In this document: in pieces, positions 1-6,887 of the stretch
Numbering within the stretch: the stretch's first letter is position 1
How the letters are laid out: every line of letters starts with the position of its first letter
DNA from: Spirochaeta sp.
GTDB lineage: Bacteria; Spirochaetota; Spirochaetia; DSM-27196; Alkalispirochaetaceae
Length of the DNA: 13,704 bases
Direction of reading: 5' to 3'
NCBI GenBank assembly: GCA_027859055.1
Contig: JAQIBO010000434.1
Location: 1 to 13,704, forward strand
Made by a program: the position numbers and the translations under genes
The notes under the pieces: generated by a model
Database searches by the model: none
What the model saw: the letters and a program-made list of their open reading frames with translations, nothing else
What the model was told of the DNA's origin: nothing

Positions 1-420
1 GTTATCGATGATGTGGCACTGCGCCTCTCCGACGATACGGAGGTACGCTTTCTTGAGGAACTGGCTTCCATTGGGTCGGTTACGGTGGCGCGCGTCCCCA
101 CGGCAGAGGCGTCCGTCCAGGCGGTGATCGACGCGACGGCGCAGGTCCTTGGCGTGAACCCGGCAACGGTGGGAAACCGCTGTGCCCGGCAACGCCCCCT
201 CGACGAGGACGCGTGCCGGCTGTTGGGTGTCGGACCGGATGTCAAGCCGGAAGAGCTCAAACACACCTACCGGCAGTTGGCCTCCCAGATGCATCCGGAT
301 ACCGGCGTTGCCCTCGAAGGGTATCAGCAGGATGAGCTTGCCGATGCGTTTGTCCGGATTCGTGATGCCTACGAACGGCTTCTCGGACAGATCGAAGTGC
401 GGGACCGCCGCCGCACATGA
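1..420 (+). CDS. J-domain (DnaJ-like) co-chaperone, 5' end outside window
   Basis: The reading frame is open from base 1, so the true start probably lies upstream; a GTG at 13 is the first in-window start candidate but has no ribosome-binding site in view. Counting from that GTG, residues 66-124 form a J domain. It has the Leu-Gly-Val opening, a basic helix II (Tyr-Arg-Gln-Leu-Ala), the diagnostic His-Pro-Asp at 94-96 (bases 292-300), and a helix III with Ala-Phe-x-x-Ile-x-x-Ala-Tyr. J domains stimulate the ATPase of DnaK-type Hsp70. There is no Gly/Phe-rich or zinc-finger region, so this is not DnaJ itself. The position of the J domain at the C-terminus, behind a helical acidic region, recalls DjlA-like TerB-J proteins, but the TerB assignment is only a guess because most of that part is missing. 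It ends 22 bases from the convergent murA stop. Confidence 0.8.
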   Translation, partial: VIDDVALRLSDDTEVRFLEELASIGSVTVARVPTAEASVQAVIDATAQVLGVNPATVGNRCARQRPLDEDACRLLGVGPDVKPEELKHTYRQLASQMHPDTGVALEGYQQDELADAFVRIRDAYERLLGQIEVRDRRRT

Positions 421-442
421 TCAGAATGTGCGGGCGGGCTGT

Positions 443-1729
443 CTACTCCGACACGGTTACCCGCTCGATCTGTGCGCCAAGGGAGCGCAAACGGCGGGTG
501 AGATGTTCGTAGCCGCGCTCAATCTGGTACACGTTGCGGATCACACTCTGACCCTCCGCGCATAAGGCGGCGATCACCATCGCCATGCCGGCGCGAACAT
601 CGGGAGATGTCAGCGGCGAGGCGCTCAGCCGCGCCGGCCCGCTCACCACCGCGCGGTGAGGATCGCACAGGACGATCCGGGCGCCCATACCGATCAGCTT
701 GTCCACAAAAAACATCCGGGATTCAAACATTTTCTCGTGAATCAGGATCGTCCCGTCTACCTGCGTGGCTACCACGGTCATGATACTGGTCAGGTCGGCG
801 GGAAAGCCCGGCCAGGGGGCGTCGTCGATCTTGGGAATCATACCGCCCAGATCCGGTTCCACCTGCAGCCGTTGACGCGCCGGAACGTGAATAGTATCTC
901 CGTCGGTTTCCCAGCGGATTCCCAGACGGTTGAACGCGATACGCGTCATTTTCAGATGTCGTGACCCCGCCCGCTCTATCGTGAGATCTCCCCGAGTCAC
1001 CGCAGCCAGGCCGATAAAACTTCCGACCTCCATAAAATCCGCACCCAGTTCGAACTCCGTCCCGTGAAGCGCGGCGACACCGGAGATCCGCAGGATATTG
1101 GATCCGATGCCCTCGATTTTGGCGCCCATCGTGTTCAGCATATGGCACAGATCCTGGACGTGGGGTTCGCTGGCTGCGTTTTCGATGACGGTGTTGCCCT
1201 CCGCCAGCGCCGCCGCCATGATCGCGTTCTCCGTGGCGGTCACCGATGCTTCGTCGAGAAACAACTCCTCACCGACCAGTTTATTGGCGTGCAGAAAGAA
1301 GGCGCCGTCTGTGTGGACCCGGGCTCCCAACCCCTCGAAGGCGAGAAAGTGGGTGTCCAGCCGACGGCGTCCGATCACGTCCCCCCCCGGCGGTGGGAGC
1401 GTGACGGATCCGGTCCGAGCCAGAAGGGGACCGGCGAACAGAATTGACGCGCGTATTTTCTGCGCCATCTCCAGAGATATCTCCGAGGTTTTCAGGGTGG
1501 ATCCATCGAACTGCCACACGTTCGGCTCGATGTGCGTCACTCCGACGCCGATGCTTTGCAGGATCTCCGTCATCACGTGGACATCTTCAATATCCGGCAC
1601 GTTTCGCAGGGTGACCGTCTCGGTTGTCAGGATTGTAGCTGCGATGCACGGCAAGGCGGCGTTTTTGTTACCTGAGGCGCGAACCGTTCCGTTGATCGGG
1701 ACGCCTCCGTCAATAATATACTTGTACAT
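443..1729 (-). CDS. murA: UDP-N-acetylglucosamine 1-carboxyvinyltransferase (MurA), Asp-type active site
   Basis: MurA transfers enolpyruvate from PEP to UDP-GlcNAc, the first committed step of peptidoglycan precursor synthesis in the cytoplasm. The 428-residue product has the usual length and two-fold EPSP-synthase fold pattern. Visible key residues are Lys22-Asn23 in Ser-Gly-Asn-Lys-Asn-Ala-Ala, Asp312 in Pro-Gly-Phe-Pro-Ala-Asp (the equivalent of the general base Asp305 in E. coli), Arg379 in Asp-Val-Arg-Ala-Gly and Arg405 in Arg-Gly-Tyr-Glu. The mobile loop reads Pro-Pro-Pro-Gly-Gly-Asp-Val-Ile-Gly, so Asp117 (bases 1379-1381) replaces the Cys115 that fosfomycin alkylates. The frame is open further upstream to 1885, but the start at 1729 is chosen: it aligns Lys22/Asn23 with the E. 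coli numbering and has AAAGGA eight bases upstream. It follows the lipoprotein gene by 25 bases on the same strand, so it is probably cotranscribed. Confidence 0.95.
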   Translation of the reverse strand: MYKYIIDGGVPINGTVRASGNKNAALPCIAATILTTETVTLRNVPDIEDVHVMTEILQSIGVGVTHIEPNVWQFDGSTLKTSEISLEMAQKIRASILFAGPLLARTGSVTLPPPGGDVIGRRRLDTHFLAFEGLGARVHTDGAFFLHANKLVGEELFLDEASVTATENAIMAAALAEGNTVIENAASEPHVQDLCHMLNTMGAKIEGIGSNILRISGVAALHGTEFELGADFMEVGSFIGLAAVTRGDLTIERAGSRHLKMTRIAFNRLGIRWETDGDTIHVPARQRLQVEPDLGGMIPKIDDAPWPGFPADLTSIMTVVATQVDGTILIHEKMFESRMFFVDKLIGMGARIVLCDPHRAVVSGPARLSASPLTSPDVRAGMAMVIAALCAEGQSVIRNVYQIERGYEHLTRRLRSLGAQIERVTVSE

Positions 1730-1754
1730 CTTTCCATCCTTTCGGCGCTGCGCC

Positions 1755-2798
1755 TCAATCGAGGCCGACGATCGATACGGCGCGTTCCGCGTAGGGGTTT
1801 GCGACAACATGAATCTGGACTCGATACACGAACGGACGCTGCGACGCATCAAACAGCGCAAGTTCATGGTTGAGGGTCCACTCACTCGCCCCGAGTTCCA
1901 CGAGGAGTTCCGGTATGACCGGTACCCGCACCTCTACGGCGGGAAATACTGCGCTTGCAGCGGGAGCGTCGTCCTGTCCCCGCAACGGCACATCATAACG
2001 GCGATCCTGTGGCGAAGCGACGGCCAGTTGTGATTGCAGCTGACGAAGGCGCGCGTTAATGCGGCGGAGGATCGACAGTGACCGGTCATGGGCGAACGCG
2101 TTTCCGTCCCACACAAAGGAGTCGACGATTACCTCGCGGTGGCCATTGGCTTCAAAGATCCGGGAGTACTGGACCAGTTCCGCGGTTCCGTCGCCGGTCA
2201 AATCGCGAATGACCGTGCGACTTGCCGTTGAGAGGGGCATTCGGACCGTGTAGACATCGCTTCCCGTTGCGACGACGTACAGTTCCTCGGTACGGCCGTC
2301 GCGGTTGAGGAGTACAATGAAACCGTTGGAACGGGGCCGTGATCTGTCGAGAGATAGTACGCTGACGTTTTCGAGAGTGACTCCCGACGCGAGGGGGCGA
2401 ATCCGGTGAACGTCGGCGAGCACTCCGCCGGGAGTAGCGCGTTGCTCGTAGACTCCCACGGCGCTGTCTTGAATCAGAACCGCCAGCAGAACCTGCTCAT
2501 CCCCGTTCGGCACCGCAGCCGCGATGACCGCGGGACTGCCGTCGGCCGCCGTAGCCGGTGCAAAACCGTCAAGCTCCCGGTTTTCGACAAATCCCGCCAT
2601 CTGAAACCGGTCGTTCTCGAAAAGAACCGCCGGATTGGTATCGTCGGTTTCAGCATCACGAGTGGTCCCGTCAGGGGCGCGCTCAGTTGCTCTTCCAGTA
2701 CCGCGTTGACCGCCGCCCTGCGGTTGCAACTGTGTCGCGCATCCGGTACAAACGAGTACGATCGCCGCTATCAACGTGGTTAAACGTAACCAACCCAT
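1755..2798 (-). CDS. Secreted lipoprotein with an FG-GAP-like motif, function unknown
   Basis: The product is a 347-residue protein I cannot assign to a named family. Residues 1-19 form a type II signal peptide: Arg5, then a hydrophobic stretch 8-17, ending in Val-Cys-Thr-Gly-Cys. Cys20 is the probable lipidated residue. The -3 position is Cys rather than Leu, a relaxed lipobox of the kind tolerated in spirochaetes. Residues 21-55 are Gly/Gln/Thr/Asp-rich, a flexible tether. The rest looks beta-rich; Asp-Leu-Thr-Gly-Asp-Gly-Thr-Ala-Glu-Leu at 199-208 resembles the calcium-binding loop of FG-GAP/VCBS propeller repeats, and residues 243-260 look like an amphipathic helix. Only one clear repeat of this type is visible, so a full propeller is not claimed. 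The gene lies 25 bases upstream of murA, suggesting an envelope-related operon, and its start faces thrC across a 70-base gap. Its ribosome-binding site is weak. Confidence 0.75.
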   Translation of the reverse strand: MGWLRLTTLIAAIVLVCTGCATQLQPQGGGQRGTGRATERAPDGTTRDAETDDTNPAVLFENDRFQMAGFVENRELDGFAPATAADGSPAVIAAAVPNGDEQVLLAVLIQDSAVGVYEQRATPGGVLADVHRIRPLASGVTLENVSVLSLDRSRPRSNGFIVLLNRDGRTEELYVVATGSDVYTVRMPLSTASRTVIRDLTGDGTAELVQYSRIFEANGHREVIVDSFVWDGNAFAHDRSLSILRRINARLRQLQSQLAVASPQDRRYDVPLRGQDDAPAASAVFPAVEVRVPVIPELLVELGASEWTLNHELALFDASQRPFVYRVQIHVVANPYAERAVSIVGLD

Positions 2799-2868
2799 CT
2801 TGCGGCTTATCGTATCGGCTGGCTACAGTGAGTACAACGGTATATCGGCAGAAACCGGGAGAGTTGCA
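2799..2868. promoter_or_regulatory. Divergent intergenic region between lipoprotein-murA and thrC
   Basis: This 70-base gap must hold the starts of both transcripts unless promoters lie inside the genes. On the - strand, TTGTAC (2832-2837) and TACGAT (2809-2814) are 17 bases apart, a possible but poor sigma70-type promoter that would leave only a few bases of leader. On the + strand I see only weak hexamers, TTGCGG (2800-2805) and TACAGT (2824-2829), 18 bases apart. A GGGAG ribosome-binding site precedes the thrC ATG at 2869. No clear operator palindrome is seen. Confidence 0.3.
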
Positions 2869-4185
2869 ATGAAATTCACGAGCACCCGAAATACGGGAGC
2901 AGATAGTGTCAGTTTCGGTGAGGCGGTCCTGCATGGGCTCGCACCGGACGGAGGTCTGTACCATCCGACCGAAGAGCCGGACCTTCGCGCTCTGATACGC
3001 AGTATCGGTGCGGATGCGTCATTTGTTGATGTCGCCGGCGCCATGATTCAGGCGCTCTTCCCGGAGCGGTATGACGCCGCGACTGCGCGTTCCCTGGCGC
3101 TGACGGCGTTTCCCTTTGAACCGCGGCTGACCCGTCTGGAACCGGGGGTTGTTCTGCTGGAACTGTTCCACGGGCCGTCGTGCGCGTTCAAGGACTTCGG
3201 CGCGTCGTTTCTCGCGGCGACGATGGAGGAAGAGCTGGCCAAACGGGGTGACCGGGCGGTGATTCTCACCGCGACCAGCGGGGACACGGGAAGCGCGGTA
3301 GCCCACGCGTTTCACGGGCGCGATCGTATCGACGTGGTGATCCTCTATCCGTCGGGGCGGGTCAGCCCGCTGCAGGAGCAGCAACTCACCACCCTTGGGG
3401 ACAACGTGACCGCCCTGGAGGTCCGTGGCTCCTTTGACGACTGTCAGCGGATGGTCAAGGAGGCGTTCCTCGATCCCGAGCTGCGTGACGCGGTGTCCCT
3501 CACCTCGGCCAACAGTATTAACGTCGGCCGCCTCATTCCGCAGAGCTTCTATTACATGTGGGCGTTTTCCCAGCTCAAGGAGCAGATACAGGATGAGCTG
3601 ATCTTTTGCGTCCCCAGCGGGAACTTTGGAAACCTCACTGCGGGGATCTTCGCGTGGCGCTGGGGTATGCCGGTGTCGGAGTTTATCGCCGCCACCAACA
3701 GCAACGATGTCGTGCCGGAATACCTGCAGACCGGGAAATTCACCCCGCGTCCGTCGATCCGGACACTGGCCAACGCGATGGATGTGGGTGACCCGAGTAA
3801 CTTTGAACGCCTGGTTGAGATCTTCCGGGGTGGCATGCTGGATATTAACGGGATTCTGTCGGGTGTTGCCGTTGACGACGAGACGATTCGGGCAACGATG
3901 CGCGGCGTTCATACCGCTACCGGCGAGTTCATCTGTCCTCACACCGCGACCGGGGTCTACGCCGCGCGGGAACACCTCAAAGATGAACCGGGAAGCGATG
4001 CAACCGTCGTGACCCTGGCCACGGCGCACCCCGCCAAGTTTACCGAAGTGTGCCGTGAGGCGATTGGGGCGGAGCCGGAGATACCGGAGCGCCTCGCCCG
4101 TCTCTTGAAGCTCCCGAAGCGCTCGACCGTGGTGGAGAACACGCTGGATGCGTTGCGCGCTGAGTTGCTGAGCCGCTTCGCGTGA
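2869..4185 (+). CDS. thrC: Threonine synthase
   Basis: This PLP enzyme converts O-phospho-L-homoserine to L-threonine and phosphate, the last step of threonine biosynthesis. The 438-residue product has the E. coli-like length and layout. The N-terminal part reads Thr-Arg-Asn...Val-Ser-Phe-Gly-Glu-Ala-Val with Leu-Ala-Pro-Asp-Gly-Gly-Leu-Tyr at 24-31. The Schiff-base lysine is Lys108 in Ala-Phe-Lys-Asp-Phe-Gly. The phosphate-binding and substrate loops are Ala-Thr-Ser-Gly-Asp-Thr-Gly-Ser-Ala at 135-143, Ser-Ala-Asn-Ser-Ile-Asn-Val-Gly-Arg at 213-221, and Pro-Ser-Gly-Asn-Phe-Gly-Asn at 249-255. The frame is open 31 codons further up, but the ATG at 2869 is chosen because it has a GGGAG site and the family's usual Met-Lys-Phe-x-Ser-Thr-Arg opening. 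It stands alone on the + strand and converges on the HD-domain gene with a 27-base gap. Confidence 0.96.
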   Translation: MKFTSTRNTGADSVSFGEAVLHGLAPDGGLYHPTEEPDLRALIRSIGADASFVDVAGAMIQALFPERYDAATARSLALTAFPFEPRLTRLEPGVVLLELFHGPSCAFKDFGASFLAATMEEELAKRGDRAVILTATSGDTGSAVAHAFHGRDRIDVVILYPSGRVSPLQEQQLTTLGDNVTALEVRGSFDDCQRMVKEAFLDPELRDAVSLTSANSINVGRLIPQSFYYMWAFSQLKEQIQDELIFCVPSGNFGNLTAGIFAWRWGMPVSEFIAATNSNDVVPEYLQTGKFTPRPSIRTLANAMDVGDPSNFERLVEIFRGGMLDINGILSGVAVDDETIRATMRGVHTATGEFICPHTATGVYAAREHLKDEPGSDATVVTLATAHPAKFTEVCREAIGAEPEIPERLARLLKLPKRSTVVENTLDALRAELLSRFA

Positions 4186-4212
4186 GCCGCCCCGCCGCTA
4201 CTCCGCCTTCAG

Positions 4213-5373
4213 CTACTCCGTATACATCTTCACCAGTTTCTGATTCGGAAGATCCAACCGGCCACGCTGCGATTTGAGAAATCGCCGATAGACGGTGCAC
4301 GCGTCGTAGTAGTTCTCCGGACCGCGAAAGGTGGAGCTCAGATCACAGCGGTACACCTCAAGCAGCAACGGGAACAGCGCCGAACTCATGATCGGGTCCC
4401 GGCGATAGTCGGGCAGACGACGCAGTGCTCCGGGAATCATGTGGTACCGGACGAGCCAGCGCACGTCCTCGACCGTCTCGCGGTGAAAGCCGAGCCGTTT
4501 GAGGATACCCGCTGCAACCCGTGCGCCGATGTCGGCGTGGCCGTCGAATTTGTTGGCGCCGTTGCTCGGTGATTGCGGTTTTCCGCTGTCGTGCAGCAGC
4601 AGTGCAAGCGCCACGGTCAGATCCCTGCTCTTGCGGTAGCGTAACGTCTCAACACTGTGACGCCACACGTTTCCTTCGGGATGGCCCTCCTTGCTGTGCT
4701 CGATCCGGTCCATTCGCGCGATCTCCGGAAGCACGTCGGCGATATAGCCGCCGTGAAGGAGGAGCTCCAGTCCGCGATTCGCCCACGGTCCCGTGAGAAT
4801 AGCCGCAACGACGCTGCGGTGAAACAGCGGCGGCATCGCCGAGTTCGCGTTCCACGGTTCGATGAACTCTGGAGGGATTTCGATCGGAAGGCGCGCCGTG
4901 AGGGTCGCCGCCGTCGTGGCGGCCAGGCGCGGCAGGGAGGCACAGATCTCCGGAAACGCGGTGATCACAACCGGTTCCACATCGCTGAGGGTGCGGCCCT
5001 TTGCGGAAGATACCTCCCGAATTCGGCGGCGCGCCTCTTTGAGCAGCGGGTGCAGGCCCGTCGGATCGGCAAACGCCCGCCGCGACGGATCCCAGGAAAA
5101 CATACTGAACGGGTCGGTCAGATGGGCCGGCAGGGCGTCTGCGGAATCCTCACTGCGGATGAGCGCGTCATGTCCCCCGGCGGATACCAGAATATCCCAC
5201 CCGATCAATCCGGGAAACGTCGGCTCCTCGCACGCTGTCGCAAGCTCAACCGTTCCCGCCGCCGCCTCCAGGTACAGAACCGGACTTTTCGGGAGGCCGC
5301 AAAAATGGTCGAGGGCGGTTGGTCCGAGAAAACGGTAGGCAATTCCGGCGGTATCGAGCTCAGCGAGTCGCAT
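4213..5373 (-). CDS. HD-domain protein related to CCA-adding/poly(A) polymerases, with a degenerate nucleotidyltransferase head
   Basis: The 386-residue product has two parts. Residues about 200-365 match the HD phosphohydrolase domain of bacterial tRNA nucleotidyltransferase/poly(A) polymerase enzymes: Leu-Leu-x-Gly-Gly-Tyr-Ile-Ala-Asp-Val-Leu-Pro-Glu (205-217), Gly-His-Pro-Glu-Gly-Asn-Val-Trp-Arg-His (230-239), His261-Asp262 in Leu-Leu-His-Asp-Ser-Gly-Lys-Pro, Gly-His279, His311 and Asp344. Probable metal ligands are His239, His261, Asp262 and Asp344. Residues 8-113 keep the outline of a nucleotidyltransferase head: Gly17-Pro-Thr-Ala-Leu-Asp-His-Phe-Cys-Gly26 where GGxxRDxxxG is expected, and a late Trp-Asp-Pro...Ala-Asp-Pro-Thr-Gly-Leu stretch like the usual Asp-Pro-Phe-Gly-Gly. 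The motif Arg and the catalytic DxD are absent. It is therefore unlikely to add nucleotides; a phosphohydrolase or RNA-binding role is inference. A GGGGGA site precedes the ATG. It lies 63 bases after the response regulator on the same strand, so readthrough is possible. Confidence 0.75.
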   Translation of the reverse strand: MRLAELDTAGIAYRFLGPTALDHFCGLPKSPVLYLEAAAGTVELATACEEPTFPGLIGWDILVSAGGHDALIRSEDSADALPAHLTDPFSMFSWDPSRRAFADPTGLHPLLKEARRRIREVSSAKGRTLSDVEPVVITAFPEICASLPRLAATTAATLTARLPIEIPPEFIEPWNANSAMPPLFHRSVVAAILTGPWANRGLELLLHGGYIADVLPEIARMDRIEHSKEGHPEGNVWRHSVETLRYRKSRDLTVALALLLHDSGKPQSPSNGANKFDGHADIGARVAAGILKRLGFHRETVEDVRWLVRYHMIPGALRRLPDYRRDPIMSSALFPLLLEVYRCDLSSTFRGPENYYDACTVYRRFLKSQRGRLDLPNQKLVKMYTE

Positions 5374-5436
5374 GGTCCCCCAAGGATATCGCGGTGACCC
5401 GGTCGCAGTCCAGTTTACGGGCGCGACGGGGCGTGT

Positions 5437-6885
5437 TTACTGCTCGGTTTCTTCTTCACGGAACTGGCTGCACGTTACGCCGGTTTCCCGTTTGAACACC
5501 CGGGCAAAATAGTAGTAGTCGCTGTACCCACAGAGCTCGCCGATGGTGGAGATCGGCATGGTGGTGGTTCGCAGCAGAAACCGGGCATGGTCTATCCGTG
5601 TGGTGCGTATGAACTCTGAAATGCCTGCGCCGTGGGTATGTTTGAAACGCTGGCTCAGCTGGTTCTTTTCCAGATCGAACGTCTCGGCCAGACGATCCAT
5701 CGATACGTCTTCGGAAAAATGGTTTTCGATATATTCGCGGACGTGGATCATCGTATTTCCGTCTGCCTGATTTTCTCCGGTATCGGTTCTGCGCAGATAA
5801 TCCAACATTGAATTCAACGCTTCAAACACGTCCTCGATCGTGGCGTATCGAAACGGAAGTTCGACCACGCCGTTGAGCGGTCGCGGCAATAATCCCGTTG
5901 CAGGATTCAACGAGTAATAACTGCGCGTCTGGACGACCAGTGCGTTGTACAGGGAAACCAGTGTCTCAGCGTTGCTACCCGGGTTGTCACTCTGCGCCTG
6001 CAATGTGTCGACAAGCGTTGCCGCAGTCTCGTACTGCTGTCGTTCAAGGCTGCGTATCGTATCCCGAACAAGCGCGCCAAGATCCGGGTCACCACGCCGA
6101 AATTCTGTGTACCGAGAGCCCGAAGAGAAATGCGCCCGGACAAACGCGGACTCTGCTTCGTTGATCATGCGTTCAATCGCGTCGGTCCGGGAGATAACGG
6201 TGCTGACTCCGGCGGTGCCACCGCTCTGCCGGTAATGGTTGCGGCTACGGATGTACTCATCGCTGCAAAAGGCGGGCGTCCCGGAGACGAATTGAGCGGT
6301 CACGCGCGCGCTGACCTGCCGACGGTAGATCCCTGTCGCCGGCCCCTCCTCGGTATGTACGGGGGAGTCGGTACCGATCAGGCAGAAAACCGATCCGCCA
6401 GATTGAATAATACCGTCATGGACCAGGTGTTCGTGGAGTCGTCCCGACGCCTGAGCCCGCGACACAAACGAGCGAAACTGGTACCACCCGGTTATGACGT
6501 CATCTCTTTTTTTTTTGAGGGTATCCACGGCGCGATGGAGCAGGTCTTCCAGTTCGGTCTGTTGAATCGGTTTGAGAAGATACCCGAGTACGCCAAGCTC
6601 GATGCCCTCCCGTGCGTAGGAGAACTCGGAAAATCCGCTGATCAGGACAATTTCGATCTCTGGACAGATCCGGCGCGCCGCTTTCGCGAGCTCAATCCCG
6701 TTCAGGCCGGGCATTCGAATGTCGGTTACCAGGAGGTCCGGGGCGTGGGCCGTCACCAATTCGAGACCCTCCTGACCGTTGGTGGCGGTTCCGGCGATCT
6801 CCAGTCCGAGGGCGGACCAGTCCACGCGACGTTCCAGCGCCTGAAGAATTCGTGGCTCATCATCTGCGAGTATGACTTTGAACAT
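5437..6885 (-). CDS. Response regulator, receiver plus AraC-type DNA-binding domain (YesN family)
   Basis: The product has 482 residues. Residues 1-120 are a CheY-like receiver with acidic pocket Asp8-Asp9, phosphoacceptor Asp55 in Val-Thr-Asp-Ile-Arg-Met-Pro-Gly, Ser83 and Lys105-Pro106. Residues 135-370 are the long, poorly conserved middle region usual in YesN-type regulators. Residues 378-478 carry two helix-turn-helices of AraC/XylS type, with the family pattern Ile-Gly-Glu-Leu-Cys-Gly-Tyr-Ser-Asp-Tyr-Tyr-Tyr-Phe-Ala-Arg-Val-Phe-Lys-Arg. The ATG follows the sensor kinase stop by two bases, so the two are translationally coupled. Codons 124-127 contain ten consecutive A residues (6507-6516 on the + strand as T10); loss or gain of one base reaches a stop within a few codons, giving a receiver-only product. 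Its likely targets are the TCCATAC repeat pairs upstream of the sugar kinase and binding-protein genes. This is inferred from position and spacing. Confidence 0.92.
   Translation of the reverse strand: MFKVILADDEPRILQALERRVDWSALGLEIAGTATNGQEGLELVTAHAPDLLVTDIRMPGLNGIELAKAARRICPEIEIVLISGFSEFSYAREGIELGVLGYLLKPIQQTELEDLLHRAVDTLKKKRDDVITGWYQFRSFVSRAQASGRLHEHLVHDGIIQSGGSVFCLIGTDSPVHTEEGPATGIYRRQVSARVTAQFVSGTPAFCSDEYIRSRNHYRQSGGTAGVSTVISRTDAIERMINEAESAFVRAHFSSGSRYTEFRRGDPDLGALVRDTIRSLERQQYETAATLVDTLQAQSDNPGSNAETLVSLYNALVVQTRSYYSLNPATGLLPRPLNGVVELPFRYATIEDVFEALNSMLDYLRRTDTGENQADGNTMIHVREYIENHFSEDVSMDRLAETFDLEKNQLSQRFKHTHGAGISEFIRTTRIDHARFLLRTTTMPISTIGELCGYSDYYYFARVFKRETGVTCSQFREEETEQ
6507..6516 (-). 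repeat. A10 homopolymer inside the response regulator gene
   Basis: Ten consecutive T on the + strand read as A10 in the gene, spanning Lys124-Lys126 and the first base of the Arg127 codon. It sits at the junction between the receiver domain and the rest. With nine A the frame reads Lys-Lys-Lys-Glu-Met-Thr-Ser then TAA; with eleven A it reads four Lys, Arg, then TGA. It is the longest homopolymer I noticed in the window. Slippage by DNA or RNA polymerase is possible; nothing in the sequence proves it happens. Confidence 0.85.
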
Positions 6886-6887
6886 CG

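Noticed and set aside
1730..1885. N-terminal extension of MurA by 52 residues
   Set aside because: It would overlap the lipoprotein gene, has no ribosome-binding site and would displace the conserved Lys22/Asn23 numbering; the ATG at 1729 is well supported.
1098..2033. 311-codon open frame on the + strand across murA and the lipoprotein gene
   Set aside because: It spans two genes on the opposite strand and shows no domain or start signal.
2776..2868. N-terminal extension of threonine synthase by 31 residues
   Set aside because: It would start inside the lipoprotein gene, and the extra residues have no family counterpart; ATG 2869 has a GGGAG site.
3019..4029. 336-codon open frame on the - strand across thrC
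   Set aside because: Antisense to threonine synthase with all its motifs intact; the translation has no recognisable features.
4186..4212. Bidirectional terminator between thrC and the HD-domain gene
   Set aside because: The 27-base convergent gap holds no inverted repeat or T-run.
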